A stretch of 64,000 nt of DNA, taken from NCBI GenBank assembly GCA_020847735.1, contig JADLBL010000003.1:62001-126000 (forward strand), read 5' to 3'. The notes below the pieces were generated by a model. That model was not told the origin of the DNA and made no database searches. It saw only the letters and a program-made list of their open reading frames with translations. Shown here in pieces: positions 52,276-60,772 of this stretch. This stretch comes from Candidatus Eisenbacteria bacterium (lineage in GTDB: Bacteria; Eisenbacteria; RBG-16-71-46). The position numbers were made by a program, and so were the translations under genes. The stretch's first letter is position 1, and every line of letters starts with the position of its first letter.

Positions 52276-54168
52276 CTAGAGCACAACGGCGCGAGCCACG
52301 CGCACCTGCCCAGCTTGACGAAGTCTGGCAAAGTAGATGCCACTCTGAGGCGTCGTCCCTGAATCGGTTCGATCCCAGACGACCTCGTGCACTCCGGCCG
52401 CGACCGTCCCGCTAATCGGCGTGGAGACTCTTCTGCCGCTGACGTCGAAGATCTCCAGGGTTGCCGGCTCGCTCGAGGCAAGGCTCACCGCGAACACGAC
52501 CCTCCCGACATTGGCACCGCCTCGGTGAACCGAGAGACTCAGGCTGCCCGCTGCGGGCGGATCCACGGAAGTAATCGCGGTGAAGGTCGCCTCTTGCGCC
52601 CATTGCCCGCCAGCATACATCCCGTCAATCGCCTGCACGCTCCAGTAGTAGGTGCCAGGTGGGACGTCCACGATCCAACTCTCCGTCTTCTGCGCATTGC
52701 CCAAGGCGACGATTCTCCGGTAGCCAGTGCTGGCGTCCGACATCGGTGACACGACATCGCATCCGCCCGGGGTTGTCCCGACTCGGACGTTGTAGGTCAG
52801 CCCGGCAGATGGTGTCTCAGCGTCGCTGGCCGGGGCCCAGCTCAGCCTGTAGCCGTAGCCCATCCACTGCGCCGCCAGACTCGTCGGGGCCGTCGGCACT
52901 GTGTTCGGGGTGGCGAGGGAGAGGTCGCCGAGCTGCGAGTGAATGACCCCATAGCGGTCTCTTCCCGTCACGAGGAAGTCAAGCGACCCGTTGTTGTCGA
53001 TGTCCGCCCAGTCCGCATCGCCGTAGTACAGTCCCGGCAGCCACGAGAGGCCCCAACTGAAAGTGCTGTCATTGTCGTTGTGATAAATGACGTTGATCTG
53101 AATGTGCCTGATCCCGTACTCATCCTCAACCCAGTTGCCGAAGGCGTTCAACAGGTCCGGCCGTCCGTCGTTGTCGTAGTCCGCCCACTTGCCTCCACCC
53201 GCAGCGAGAGTCGTGTCGTCAACCACTCTCGTGAACGCGAAGTTGCCATCGTTGCGGTACAGACGTGGTGGTGCCGGACCTACCTGGAAGAAGTCCAGGA
53301 GCCCATCGTTGTTGTAGTCCGCGATCGTCATTGCGCCGTCTGCGTAGAAGGCCTGTCCGTACTCATACAGGTCTAGCTTCCGCACAAAGCCCGAAGTGGG
53401 CCAGCTATTGGCGTAGATCCCTGGATCGCTGCCCGTCGGAGGCTGATACGGCCAGCCGGGCAGGGCGAGATCGAAGTCCCCGTCATTGTCGAAGTCTGCC
53501 CAGGCTACGGATCCGTTGCGGACTTGTGACACTCCTGCGTTCACGTCGGTGAACGTCCCGTCCCCGTTGTTGTGGTAGATCCTCGATGCAGCTTGGCCGG
53601 CTAGCCCGCCAGTGATTGCGATGTCCAGCCGCCCATCCTTATCGAAATCCGCCCATGCCCCAACGGATCCCCTCGTGAAATGCGGCACGCCGCTTGCGGC
53701 CAGAGAGAAGGCACCGTTGCCATCGTTGTGGTAGATGGATGTAATCGAAGAGTCGGCGCGGAAGTTGGGGGATGGTTGGCCGGTAAGGAGAAGGTCCAGC
53801 ATCCCGTCGTTGTCGTAGTCCCCCCACTCCACGTAGCCGCGCCATACCTTGGGCAGCGTCGTCGCGATCGGAACGAAGTTCCCGGTTCCGTCGTTTTGGT
53901 AGAGAAGCGTCTGGGGGACCCCGAGCGTGTCATTGATGGAAGTACTTCCTGTTTGCAGCAGGTCGAGATCGCCGTCGTTGTCGTAGTCTCCCCATGCCTG
54001 ATTCGCGTAGCACAGGGGCGCAGGGAGGGAGTTGGTCGCGCCGGGAGCGAGCGGCGTCGCCGCGCGACTCCGCAGGATCAGCCGAACCGAACCTGTCTCA
54101 GCATGAACCGACTGAGCGACAGCGGCGATGAACCCAAGAACGAGCAGCGTGGTTGTGAGTAGTCGCAT
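52276..54168 (-). CDS. Secreted VCBS/FG-GAP-repeat protein with FlgD-type C-terminal module
   Basis: 630 residues. ATG 54168 is chosen because GAGGAGG lies six bases upstream; an ATG five codons earlier overlaps that site. Signal peptide RLLTTTLLVLGFIAAVAQSVHA. About nine repeats carry the Ca-binding loop WGDYDNDGDLDLL / WADFDKDGRLDIA, building a seven- or more-bladed integrin-like propeller. A fibronectin-III-like domain follows (TYYWSVQAIDGMYAG). The FlgD module ends it (ATLEIFDVSGRRVSTPI, SGIYFARLRQAG). Probably displayed on the surface by the same route as the two secreted proteins at 38-43 kb. Confidence 0.8.
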   Translation of the reverse strand: MRLLTTTLLVLGFIAAVAQSVHAETGSVRLILRSRAATPLAPGATNSLPAPLCYANQAWGDYDNDGDLDLLQTGSTSINDTLGVPQTLLYQNDGTGNFVPIATTLPKVWRGYVEWGDYDNDGMLDLLLTGQPSPNFRADSSITSIYHNDGNGAFSLAASGVPHFTRGSVGAWADFDKDGRLDIAITGGLAGQAASRIYHNNGDGTFTDVNAGVSQVRNGSVAWADFDNDGDFDLALPGWPYQPPTGSDPGIYANSWPTSGFVRKLDLYEYGQAFYADGAMTIADYNNDGLLDFFQVGPAPPRLYRNDGNFAFTRVVDDTTLAAGGGKWADYDNDGRPDLLNAFGNWVEDEYGIRHIQINVIYHNDNDSTFSWGLSWLPGLYYGDADWADIDNNGSLDFLVTGRDRYGVIHSQLGDLSLATPNTVPTAPTSLAAQWMGYGYRLSWAPASDAETPSAGLTYNVRVGTTPGGCDVVSPMSDASTGYRRIVALGNAQKTESWIVDVPPGTYYWSVQAIDGMYAGGQWAQEATFTAITSVDPPAAGSLSLSVHRGGANVGRVVFAVSLASSEPATLEIFDVSGRRVSTPISGTVAAGVHEVVWDRTDSGTTPQSGIYFARLRQAGQVRVARAVVL

Positions 54169-54682
54169 GACCTGCCTCCTCATGTAGTCCGATCGATGGG
54201 CTTCGATCCGTTGTTCTCACGACAAGTGGTGAGCCCGGTGATCGCTCCAAATGTCGCCATGGCCGACTACAGGCTCGCCACGCTCCGGAGCCGCGTGGCA
54301 TGGCAGAGATGGGACTCAAGCTCGCCATCGTTGTGAATCGCCCCTCCGTCTGGCTCGCATGTTCAGCCTGACTTGGAGTATCGGTTCGCGGAACGCACAC
54401 CGGAGCACATGGCTATGGGCTTCCTTCCCATCCATGCCGGCTCTCGGGGGTGTCGACGCTAGGCCGAGCTGGTCCCGACGGCGCAATCGGAACGACGTTG
54501 ATGGCGCGTCCGAAATCGTGGCTCGACTTGATCGCAGCGTGGCAGGGCACAACTGCCCCGTCAAGGCTGAACTTCCGAGCGTCCTCTTGTGGGTGAACTA
54601 AGCCCGGACTGCGCAGGGTGCCCTCCGATGGAGCGTGGATGGCCACCTCTTGCTAGAAGGTGCATTCCTCAACTACTGAAGA
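54169..54682. other. Gap upstream of the VCBS gene
   Basis: About 510 bases without a supportable gene. Base composition is lower in GC than the flanks and short frames on both strands look random. It probably holds the promoter of the VCBS gene next to decayed insertion DNA. Confidence 0.45.
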
Positions 54683-54913
54683 CTATGCCACTCGGGCCCA
54701 CTGCCGACGAGGATCGACGCCATTCTTGCCGCTCTCCCGAGGGCGACGACCACGACGACCGCGCAATCCAGCCTTGCGACGCCAAGCGTAGTACGTGTGC
54801 GGGTTGACGCCGAAGCGGGCATGGACTGCCTTCGCCGTCAGCGCCTCGGCGACCGCGACAGCCAGGATGGTCGATCGCTCCTGCAACGTGTACAGCGTGT
54901 ACGGACGTGGCAT
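54683..54913 (-). pseudogene. Transposase OrfA-like helix-turn-helix fragment
   Basis: 76 residues: TLQERSTILAVAVAEALTAKAVHARFGVNPHTYYAWRRKAGL is the pattern of IS3-type OrfA or related HTH_Tnp proteins, followed by a basic tail and an early stop. No catalytic DDE partner lies next to it and no terminal inverted repeats were found, so it is probably a remnant marking an old insertion within the cargo region. A small free-standing HTH regulator is the alternative. Confidence 0.5.
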
Positions 54914-55184
54914 CGGACTCCAGAATCAATGCTCCTGACCATCGACTTCTCTACTTGCGGCGCTCCGCGAGGTTATCACTCCGGACTCTGGTTCGTCACC
55001 TCATTCGCGACTTGGGACACATGGGCGCAGTGCTGGCTGTGACGCTTTTCTCGTGCTAGGCGATGAGCAGCAACAAGTGGCTGCAGGAAGTGCTGTAGCT
55101 CCGTCTAATCCGCTCGTGCTGACATTCAGTTGTCTTGATGGCGCCCTGAACGCATCGCCCCGGTGAGCCAGCGCGGGATAGAAG
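54914..55184. other. Gap left of the DUF932 gene
   Basis: No coding frame with family resemblance. It marks the change from cargo genes to the compact minus-strand element block. Confidence 0.4.
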
Positions 55185-55212
55185 ACGGGCCGTCCATCTC
55201 TGAACGGCCCGT
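55185..55212 (-). terminator. Probable terminator after the DUF932 gene
   Basis: ACGGGCCGT (55185-55193) and ACGGCCCGT (55204-55212) form a perfect 9-bp stem with a 10-base loop, eleven bases past the DUF932 stop. On the minus strand TCTTCTAT follows, a weak T-rich tract. It would end the long leftward transcript of the element. Confidence 0.55.
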
Positions 55213-55222
55213 GGTGAAGGTA

Positions 55223-55951
55223 CTAGTTGAGGGAGAGTCCCTCTCGAAACGCCTTGGTGAGCCGCAGAGTTCCGTCCATCTGCTGCCGGGGCTGCCGCTG
55301 GCCGATGACGGCCGTGAAGGCATTGAAGAGCGCCCAGGCGGAGTGCGGCACGAACTCCGGGTTGTCGAGGTCGTCGAAGTGCTCGATGACCTTGGGCAGC
55401 TGCGAGGCCGGCAGGGCGCCGCTCCGGATCGCCAGGATCATCAGGTGGTGCGCGAGCGCCATCTTGAGCGTCAGCCGCTTCATCTGCTCGATCTCTGCCG
55501 CCAGGCGCCCCTTCATCGCGGACACGCTCATCAGCATGTCGTAGACGAGGCTGGGCAGGTCCCGGAAGACGTGGGCGGTGTGCTTGCGAGAGACCTTCGT
55601 CTCGCCGTGGAAGGCCAGGTTGTCGCAGACGAACACCCGGCTGCCGGCCACGAGCTGAACGCTCAGGGAGCGGTCGTACGAACTGCGCAGGCCGATGGCC
55701 AGGCCCCAGTCGGCGGTGTGGCCATTGCGACAGGTGAGGACGCCGAACATCTGGTTGCCATCGCGAGCGAGCGCGTAGCGCTCGTCCTGAACGGCGAGGC
55801 CGAAGCGCGGCAGGTGCAGGTGGATCTCCTCGACGAGCCGCCCGTAGGAGACCGGGACGTAGGAGTCGGTGGACTCGGGGACTTCGACGGAGGCGAGGTC
55901 GGCGAGGCTGGCGGACCAGCCACCGCGATGCAACATGAGGGTGGAGCGCAT
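55223..55951 (-). CDS. DUF932 family protein
   Basis: 242 residues. Matches the DUF932 (phage/plasmid LGT-type) family: YVPVSYGRLVEEIHLHLPRFG, DGNQMFGVLTCRNG, GLRSSYDRSLSVQLVAGSRVFVCDNLAF. Members are found on plasmids, ICEs and phages beside RadC-like and recombination genes; function is unknown. AAGGAAG lies upstream of the ATG. Last gene of the leftward element block, followed by a terminator hairpin. Confidence 0.85.
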   Translation of the reverse strand: MRSTLMLHRGGWSASLADLASVEVPESTDSYVPVSYGRLVEEIHLHLPRFGLAVQDERYALARDGNQMFGVLTCRNGHTADWGLAIGLRSSYDRSLSVQLVAGSRVFVCDNLAFHGETKVSRKHTAHVFRDLPSLVYDMLMSVSAMKGRLAAEIEQMKRLTLKMALAHHLMILAIRSGALPASQLPKVIEHFDDLDNPEFVPHSAWALFNAFTAVIGQRQPRQQMDGTLRLTKAFREGLSLN

Positions 55952-55981
55952 CGTGTGACTTCCTTCTCGGGGGCTGGCGAT

Positions 55982-56404
55982 TTAGAGCAGCTGCCGGGCA
56001 CGGAAGGAGACCACGCCCCGGCTAGCAACGATGACATGATCGAGCACGCCGATGCCGAGGAGTTCTCCAACCTCGACGAGCCGCTTGGTGATCGCCAGAT
56101 CTTCTTCCGAGGGCTCGGGATCGCCGGAAGGGTGATTATGGACCAACACGACAGAGGCGGCTGAGGCAAGGATCGCCGGCTTGAACACCTCACGCGGATG
56201 GACGATCGAGGCATTCAAGGACCCGATGCTGACCGTCTCCACCGCATCGACTTCATGGCGGGCATTGAGCAGGACCACCAGGAAATGCTCGCGGGCGTGC
56301 TTCGTCAGTCGGCGCCCGAAGAGCTTGGTGACGTCCTCGGGACCACGGATCACGTGCGGCTGCTTGCCGCGGTACTTCCGTTTGGTGAGTTCACGGACGT
56401 ACAC
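55982..56404 (-). CDS. Truncated RadC-family protein (JAB domain only), element copy
   Basis: 140 residues: a short basic start (MYVRELTKRKYRGK) and a complete JAB domain with HNHPSGDPEPSEEDLAI. It lacks the N-terminal helix-hairpin-helix domain of chromosomal RadC at 31070. The shared 103 residues are about 84% identical by hand count, unusually close for a mobile-element gene. Stand-alone RadC-like proteins are typical of ICEs and plasmids. GTG start with GGAG eight bases before; the leader shares ACCCGCCCCT-(n)-CAGGAGT with the gene at 58061. Confidence 0.88.
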   Translation of the reverse strand: MYVRELTKRKYRGKQPHVIRGPEDVTKLFGRRLTKHAREHFLVVLLNARHEVDAVETVSIGSLNASIVHPREVFKPAILASAASVVLVHNHPSGDPEPSEEDLAITKRLVEVGELLGIGVLDHVIVASRGVVSFRARQLL

Positions 56405-56572
56405 GGGGACAACTCCTGCAGGGGCGGGTAGAAAGAAGGGCCCCGAGCGAACACGCGCGGAGCCCCGATGAGACTGGAAGGAACGAAACTAGGAAGGTGC
56501 GACGAGCCGCGGACGTTTCAGCATCAGCTGCCGTCCGTGGCCCCCGATAGCACGCGACGACCTCCGAGAGGC

Positions 56573-57415
56573 CTACGCGCCCGCGATCTCGCCGACACCT
56601 TCCCTTTCAGCCAGTTGGATCAACTGCTCGTCGGCCTGCATCGGCCAGGTACCGCGCCACTGCTGGCAGTGAGCGAAGTACTCGCACTCGGTGCAGCGCC
56701 ACGACGGGTTCGGGAAGAAGTGCTCGGTCTCGATCGCGAGGGACACCTCGCGGATCAGCCGGGCGCTCCAAGACAGATCCTCGAGCGACCGGGTGGTCTC
56801 ATGCCGCTCGAGCCGGGGTTTCGTGGTCTTGAGGAGCATGTCCAGCCGGAGGCGCGGGATCTTCCCCTTGAACAGCAGGAAAGCCAGCGCGTAGGCGGAA
56901 AGCTGCAGGTGCCGTTCCAATCCGCCGGATTCGAGCGTCCGGCCGGCGGTCTTGAGGTCCACGAGCACATCACCTTCCTCGATGAGGTCGATGATGCCTC
57001 GCAGACGCACCTCGAGGATTTCGCCGGTTTCGGGATCGGCCAGCTCGAGCTCGAACGGCTGCTCGACCGCGACCGGCTTCGTCCCGTTGGCGGACTCCAC
57101 GTAGAGCTGGAGCATGGCCCGCCCCTTCTCCGCGAGCCCATCGCGGGACTCTCGTTCGGAGAAGACAAGGGGCTCCACGTTCTGCGCGTACCAGTCCGCG
57201 TCGAAGACCTGCAGCACGTCGGGAAGCTCCGGCGATCGTCCGGCGAGCCGTTCCTTGTGGAACCACTCGACGGCCGCGTGGATCGACGTGCCGAAAGCCA
57301 TGCCGGCGACGCGCCAGGGGCGCGGCACCTTGTCCACGTACTGGAAGCGGTACTTGAGCGGACAGCCGAGGTAGGCGTTGACCTGGCTAATGCTGATGAC
57401 GCGTGGCTGAACCAT
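56573..57415 (-). CDS. RecB/Cas4-like PD-(D/E)xK exonuclease
   Basis: 280 residues. N-terminal ISISQVNAYLGCPLKYRFQY (C18 as first Fe-S ligand candidate), GTSIHAAVEWFH (H46), catalytic core GIIDLIEEGDVLVDLKT (D...D-x-K), QLSAYALAF, and a C-terminal CTECEYFAHC Cys cluster. This is the layout of 4Fe-4S RecB-family 5'-end-resecting nucleases. It overlaps the candidate annealing protein upstream by 29 bases, giving an exonuclease-annealase pair as in phage recombination modules. Confidence 0.88.
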   Translation of the reverse strand: MVQPRVISISQVNAYLGCPLKYRFQYVDKVPRPWRVAGMAFGTSIHAAVEWFHKERLAGRSPELPDVLQVFDADWYAQNVEPLVFSERESRDGLAEKGRAMLQLYVESANGTKPVAVEQPFELELADPETGEILEVRLRGIIDLIEEGDVLVDLKTAGRTLESGGLERHLQLSAYALAFLLFKGKIPRLRLDMLLKTTKPRLERHETTRSLEDLSWSARLIREVSLAIETEHFFPNPSWRCTECEYFAHCQQWRGTWPMQADEQLIQLAEREGVGEIAGA

Positions 57416-58061
57416 TGCCGCCGCCGTTTCCGGGGGCGGAGGTCTGGAGCAGCTGGTCGATCATCTGCATAGCGGCGGTCTTCGTGATCTCGGACAGCGC
57501 CGAGACCTCGAAGATCTCCTTGATCCGGTTCTCCGCGGCGTCCTTGTGGAAGCCCTGCCCCGCCATGATGCGGAACAGGTAGCGACGCTGGCCTTCGGTC
57601 ATCGGCTCGGAAGAGCCGTTGCCGCTGGATCGCGGAGCGGAGCCGTTGCCACGCGGGCGCGTGTACGTGCGGCTCGTGCCGTTCGGACGGGTAGCACCCG
57701 GTCCGGGGCTCGGACGAGGGACGCGGCTGGCGCCGTCCAACTCCTCGAGGGAGACAACGCCGACATTGACGGCGTCACGGAGGGCACGGGCCTTGGCCCG
57801 GGTCTCGGCCACACGGATCAGGTGCGGGGCGAGGAAGTCGTCGACGTTGCCGGGGTCGGCATCGCCTAAGGCTTCGAAGTGTCCGCGCTCGGTCTCGACC
57901 GAGGCCTTCACGATCGCGAGGCGTCCGTTGTCCTCACTCGGCTGGAGCACCAGCTCGGTGGCGATGGACTTCAGGCCCTCGTCGTGCGCGAGCTTGAGCA
58001 GCTCGGCGTAGGCAACGGTCTCCCGAGCATCGGGATGGGTGGTGGGCTGACGGGCCTCCAT
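57387..58061 (-). CDS. Candidate single-strand annealing/ssDNA-binding recombination protein
   Basis: 224 residues. The N-terminal half carries a beta hairpin (GRLAIVKASVETERGHFEALGDA) and the helix HLIRVAETRAKARALRDAVNVG, a pattern seen in Rad52/ERF-type annealing proteins. A Gly/Pro/Arg-rich linker (~115-150) follows, and a C-terminal helical domain (MTEGQRRYLFRIMAGQGF, EITKTAAMQMIDQLL) of the kind appended to many phage annealases. Assignment is by pattern and by its overlap with the nuclease gene; a different ssDNA-binding role is possible. Leader AGGAGTGCC lies before the ATG. Confidence 0.6.
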   Translation of the reverse strand: MEARQPTTHPDARETVAYAELLKLAHDEGLKSIATELVLQPSEDNGRLAIVKASVETERGHFEALGDADPGNVDDFLAPHLIRVAETRAKARALRDAVNVGVVSLEELDGASRVPRPSPGPGATRPNGTSRTYTRPRGNGSAPRSSGNGSSEPMTEGQRRYLFRIMAGQGFHKDAAENRIKEIFEVSALSEITKTAAMQMIDQLLQTSAPGNGGGNGSATRHQH

Positions 58062-58220
58062 GAGGCACTCCTGACAAGGGGCGGGTGGAACAACAACGGC
58101 ACCAAGAGTACTGCGTCAGGAAGCGTAGCTCCGCCCGGTTACCATTCGTAGAGAGGCGGACGTGACGGCGTCGCCTCGTCACAGTGGACAACTGCTCCGA
58201 CCGCCTCGCTCAGCGCGGGA

Positions 58221-59486
58221 TCAGTAGCGCGCCAAGATCTCCTGCCGCTTGCGCTCGTACTCGGCGTCCGTGATCAGCCCCTGATCGTGAGCCCGCTTGA
58301 GATCCAGCAGTTGCTGCTCCAGCGACTTCCCACTCGGCGGTGCGGCGGCAGAATCGGCACGCGCCACAGTCGGCGCCGCAACAACAGCGCTTTCCTTCAA
58401 GAGCTCCGGACGTACTTGTCCGAGCGCCTTCATGACGCGGTAAGACTGCTGGTGATCGGTCAGCGTCTCGACATCGCGCCGGCCCGCGAGATAGTCCACC
58501 AGCGCGGTGACCGTGGCGACTCTGGTCTGGTCCAGCGGGTGGTCGGCCAGAAGCACGTTGCGCTGCTCGGATGCGACGTCCGCGTTGTACCACTCGACAA
58601 CTTGGTTGTAGTGCAGGCGCCTCTTCTCGGCGTCCGCGCACATGGCGTTGACCTTGTTCGCGTTCTCCTGCGTCTGGTAGGAGCGCGAGCTGTTGAAAAG
58701 GTTCTTGTTCTGCATGCAGTTGGCAAGGGCCTGATCGTAGGCAGCCTTGGCCTCGTCAAGCGTCCGCTGACGTTCCTGACGATGTTGGTCACGTTGGCGG
58801 ATCATGCCGGTGAAGAAGTTGAGCCCGCGCATGGGATCGAAGCCCGCCTGCCGGGCGATGCACACGCCGATGGCGTCGGCTTCCTCTTCGTCGCCCCGGC
58901 TGTACGTGCTGCTGATGCTCGTCGAGATCGTGGAGAGCGCGTCCTTGTTCTTCGGGGACAACAAAGCGGCGAGATTGGCCAGGCCCGCCCAAGTGGTCGA
59001 GGCATCGTCCTGGCGGCGCTCGAGGTGCTTGAGCATGGAGTGCCCGGTCTCGTGTGCGAGGATGAGGCCGAGTTCGTCATCGCTTGGGTGCAAGTCCAGC
59101 AGGCCGGTCCAGACATAGATGTACTTCCCACCGACGACGAACGCGTTCACCACCTTCGGGTCACTGTCCAAGACCCGGACGACCCACTGATTTGGATCCT
59201 GCCCGGCCGCCTGAAGCACGGTGTCGGTGATGCGCTTGACGCGCGCATAGCGCTCATCCGTCACGAGGTAGATCTGGTGGCTCCAGGACTGCCCACTGGA
59301 GAGGATGTCATCGTCGTACTTGCGCGCCGCGGCAAGCGCCTGCGGCGAGATCGGCGATTGCAGCGCCGCGATAATCGCTTCAAGGCTATGCTGGTCGGCT
59401 GCGGCAGACTTCTCGGCCGAGGTGACGGCCACGATCGCCACGGCGAACAACCCGCAGCGCATCCACGCTGAACGTGCAATCGACAT
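58221..59486 (-). CDS. Secreted M48-type zinc metalloprotease with C-terminal SHOCT domain
   Basis: 421 residues from ATG 59486 (AAGGAG eight bases before). Signal peptide (WMRCGLFAVAIVAVTSAEKSAAA). M48 peptidase core: NAFVVGGKYIYVWTGLLDL, zinc motif HETGH (145-149), third ligand region RGDEEEADAIGV. A Gln/Arg-rich helical linker follows. The final ~35 residues are a SHOCT domain (LEQQLLDLKRAHDQGLITDAEYERKRQEIL). M48 proteases act in envelope quality control (BepA/LoiP type). It is unusual inside a recombination block of a mobile element; perhaps it remodels the envelope for DNA transfer. Confidence 0.85.
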   Translation of the reverse strand: MSIARSAWMRCGLFAVAIVAVTSAEKSAAADQHSLEAIIAALQSPISPQALAAARKYDDDILSSGQSWSHQIYLVTDERYARVKRITDTVLQAAGQDPNQWVVRVLDSDPKVVNAFVVGGKYIYVWTGLLDLHPSDDELGLILAHETGHSMLKHLERRQDDASTTWAGLANLAALLSPKNKDALSTISTSISSTYSRGDEEEADAIGVCIARQAGFDPMRGLNFFTGMIRQRDQHRQERQRTLDEAKAAYDQALANCMQNKNLFNSSRSYQTQENANKVNAMCADAEKRRLHYNQVVEWYNADVASEQRNVLLADHPLDQTRVATVTALVDYLAGRRDVETLTDHQQSYRVMKALGQVRPELLKESAVVAAPTVARADSAAAPPSGKSLEQQLLDLKRAHDQGLITDAEYERKRQEILARY

Positions 59487-59610
59487 GCTTGGCACTCCTT
59501 GGGGAACCACAATCGGGTGGGCGGTGCGGACGCAAATCCGCCGTACCTCTTGTGTTCGACCAGAATACAAGCGTCCTTGAGACCCCCAGCCCACTGACGC
59601 CGCTCCCAGC

Positions 59611-60123
59611 TTACATCTCTGTGGCGGCAACCGCGATCGCCAGCGCGTCGAACATGTGCAGCCAGTACTTGTGCTTGGGCCGCAGGCCGAGTGCTGGCCG
59701 CGCTGGGCGTTTCGGGACGAGTTGGCGCAAGTGGCCGAAGCCGTGAGCAACGAGATGCTCGGCCACGTCGATCTTCGTGGCCCGGGGATTCCCGGTGACA
59801 CGCTGACGAATAGCCACCGGCGAGAGTTCGACGACGTCGATGCCCAGTTCCTCCGATCGGTCACGCAGCTCATCGGCCAAGACGTTCAGCAGGTGGGCCC
59901 GATGGCCGGGCAAGTCAAAGGGTTTCTCGATCGCCACGACGTCGGGATCGTGCTCCTCGATCAAGTTCAGCACGTGCTGCTTGGCCAGCCCGATCGCTTC
60001 GTGATGGCGCTTGCCATTCGGCAGCGTGCGCACGCCGAACCAGACGAGCACGTGAGCCCGCAGGACAACGAGCCCCATCTCGCGGGTTCCGGGATCGATG
60101 CCGATGACGGTCTTGGACTGCAT
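59611..60123 (-). CDS. RuvC-like Holliday-junction resolvase, copy 1
   Basis: 170 residues from ATG 60123. RNase-H-fold acid residues: IGIDPGTREMGL (D), VVAIEKPF (E), and HMFDALAIAVAA (D). The open frame upstream has no homology, so this Met is chosen; no SD precedes it. Resolvases of this type process branched DNA in phages and ICEs. Followed upstream by a second, diverged resolvase. Confidence 0.82.
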   Translation of the reverse strand: MQSKTVIGIDPGTREMGLVVLRAHVLVWFGVRTLPNGKRHHEAIGLAKQHVLNLIEEHDPDVVAIEKPFDLPGHRAHLLNVLADELRDRSEELGIDVVELSPVAIRQRVTGNPRATKIDVAEHLVAHGFGHLRQLVPKRPARPALGLRPKHKYWLHMFDALAIAVAATEM

Positions 60124-60244
60124 GAAGGTGTTGGGTTGATGGGTAAATCGAATGGGTGCCCTCCCGAGGACCGCCCGCCGTCTCCCCCTTGCGAGGAAGC
60201 GGCCGGGAGCGGTGGCGCCGGGGCAAGCCTGACGCGCCAGTTCT

Positions 60245-60772
60245 TCAGCCGGAGTGCCGGCTGCGGGAGGGCGGGTGCGCGACCACCTGGTGGTGCCACG
60301 CGAGGCCAACGGCATCGAGGTCGTTGAGCCAGTAGCGTTCCTTCCAGCGCCGGTCCTGCGTCAGCAGGAGCCGAAGTTGCGGGAAGCGATGCGCGACGAT
60401 GACGGCCGCTTCGGCCTTCGTGGCCTTGCCATTCCCGGCGACCGTCTGCCGTACGGCTTGCGGCGAATACGTGTGCAGCGGGATGCGCCAGGCTTTGGCG
60501 ATGCGCCGCGCGGCGAGCGTGATGCGGTGGAGGTTGTTGAGCCAGGGCACGGGATGCCGGTACGTCTTCTCCACGACGAGTGCCCCGGGACGGTGCCGAT
60601 TGACGAGTCGGCCCATCCCCAAGGTTGCTTCGCGAAGTCGCTGGTCCTTGGGCAGTGAACGAAGCGGGATGACGCCGTGCTCGAGGAGACGTCGGCCGGC
60701 GAGGATGGCGTATCCGAGTTCCCGGGTGCCGGGATCGATGGCGAGGATGGGGCGGCTAGGATTTCTGGGCAT
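60245..60772 (-). CDS. RuvC-like Holliday-junction resolvase, copy 2
   Basis: 175 residues. Motifs ILAIDPGTRELGYAIL (D), ALVVEKTY (E), and LNDLDAVGLAWHH (D). It is only distantly similar to copy 1 but has the same layout, including a T-x-x-G-N/K-A-T-K-x-x-A segment in both (VTGNPRATK, VAGNGKATK). The start overlaps the stop of the winged-helix gene by 17 bases. Two resolvase-type genes in a row suggest either different substrates or a heteromeric enzyme. Confidence 0.82.
   Translation of the reverse strand: MPRNPSRPILAIDPGTRELGYAILAGRRLLEHGVIPLRSLPKDQRLREATLGMGRLVNRHRPGALVVEKTYRHPVPWLNNLHRITLAARRIAKAWRIPLHTYSPQAVRQTVAGNGKATKAEAAVIVAHRFPQLRLLLTQDRRWKERYWLNDLDAVGLAWHHQVVAHPPSRSRHSG

Noticed and set aside
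54169-55184. A complete insertion sequence around the HTH fragment
   Set aside because: No DDE transposase frame, terminal inverted repeats or target-site duplication could be seen.
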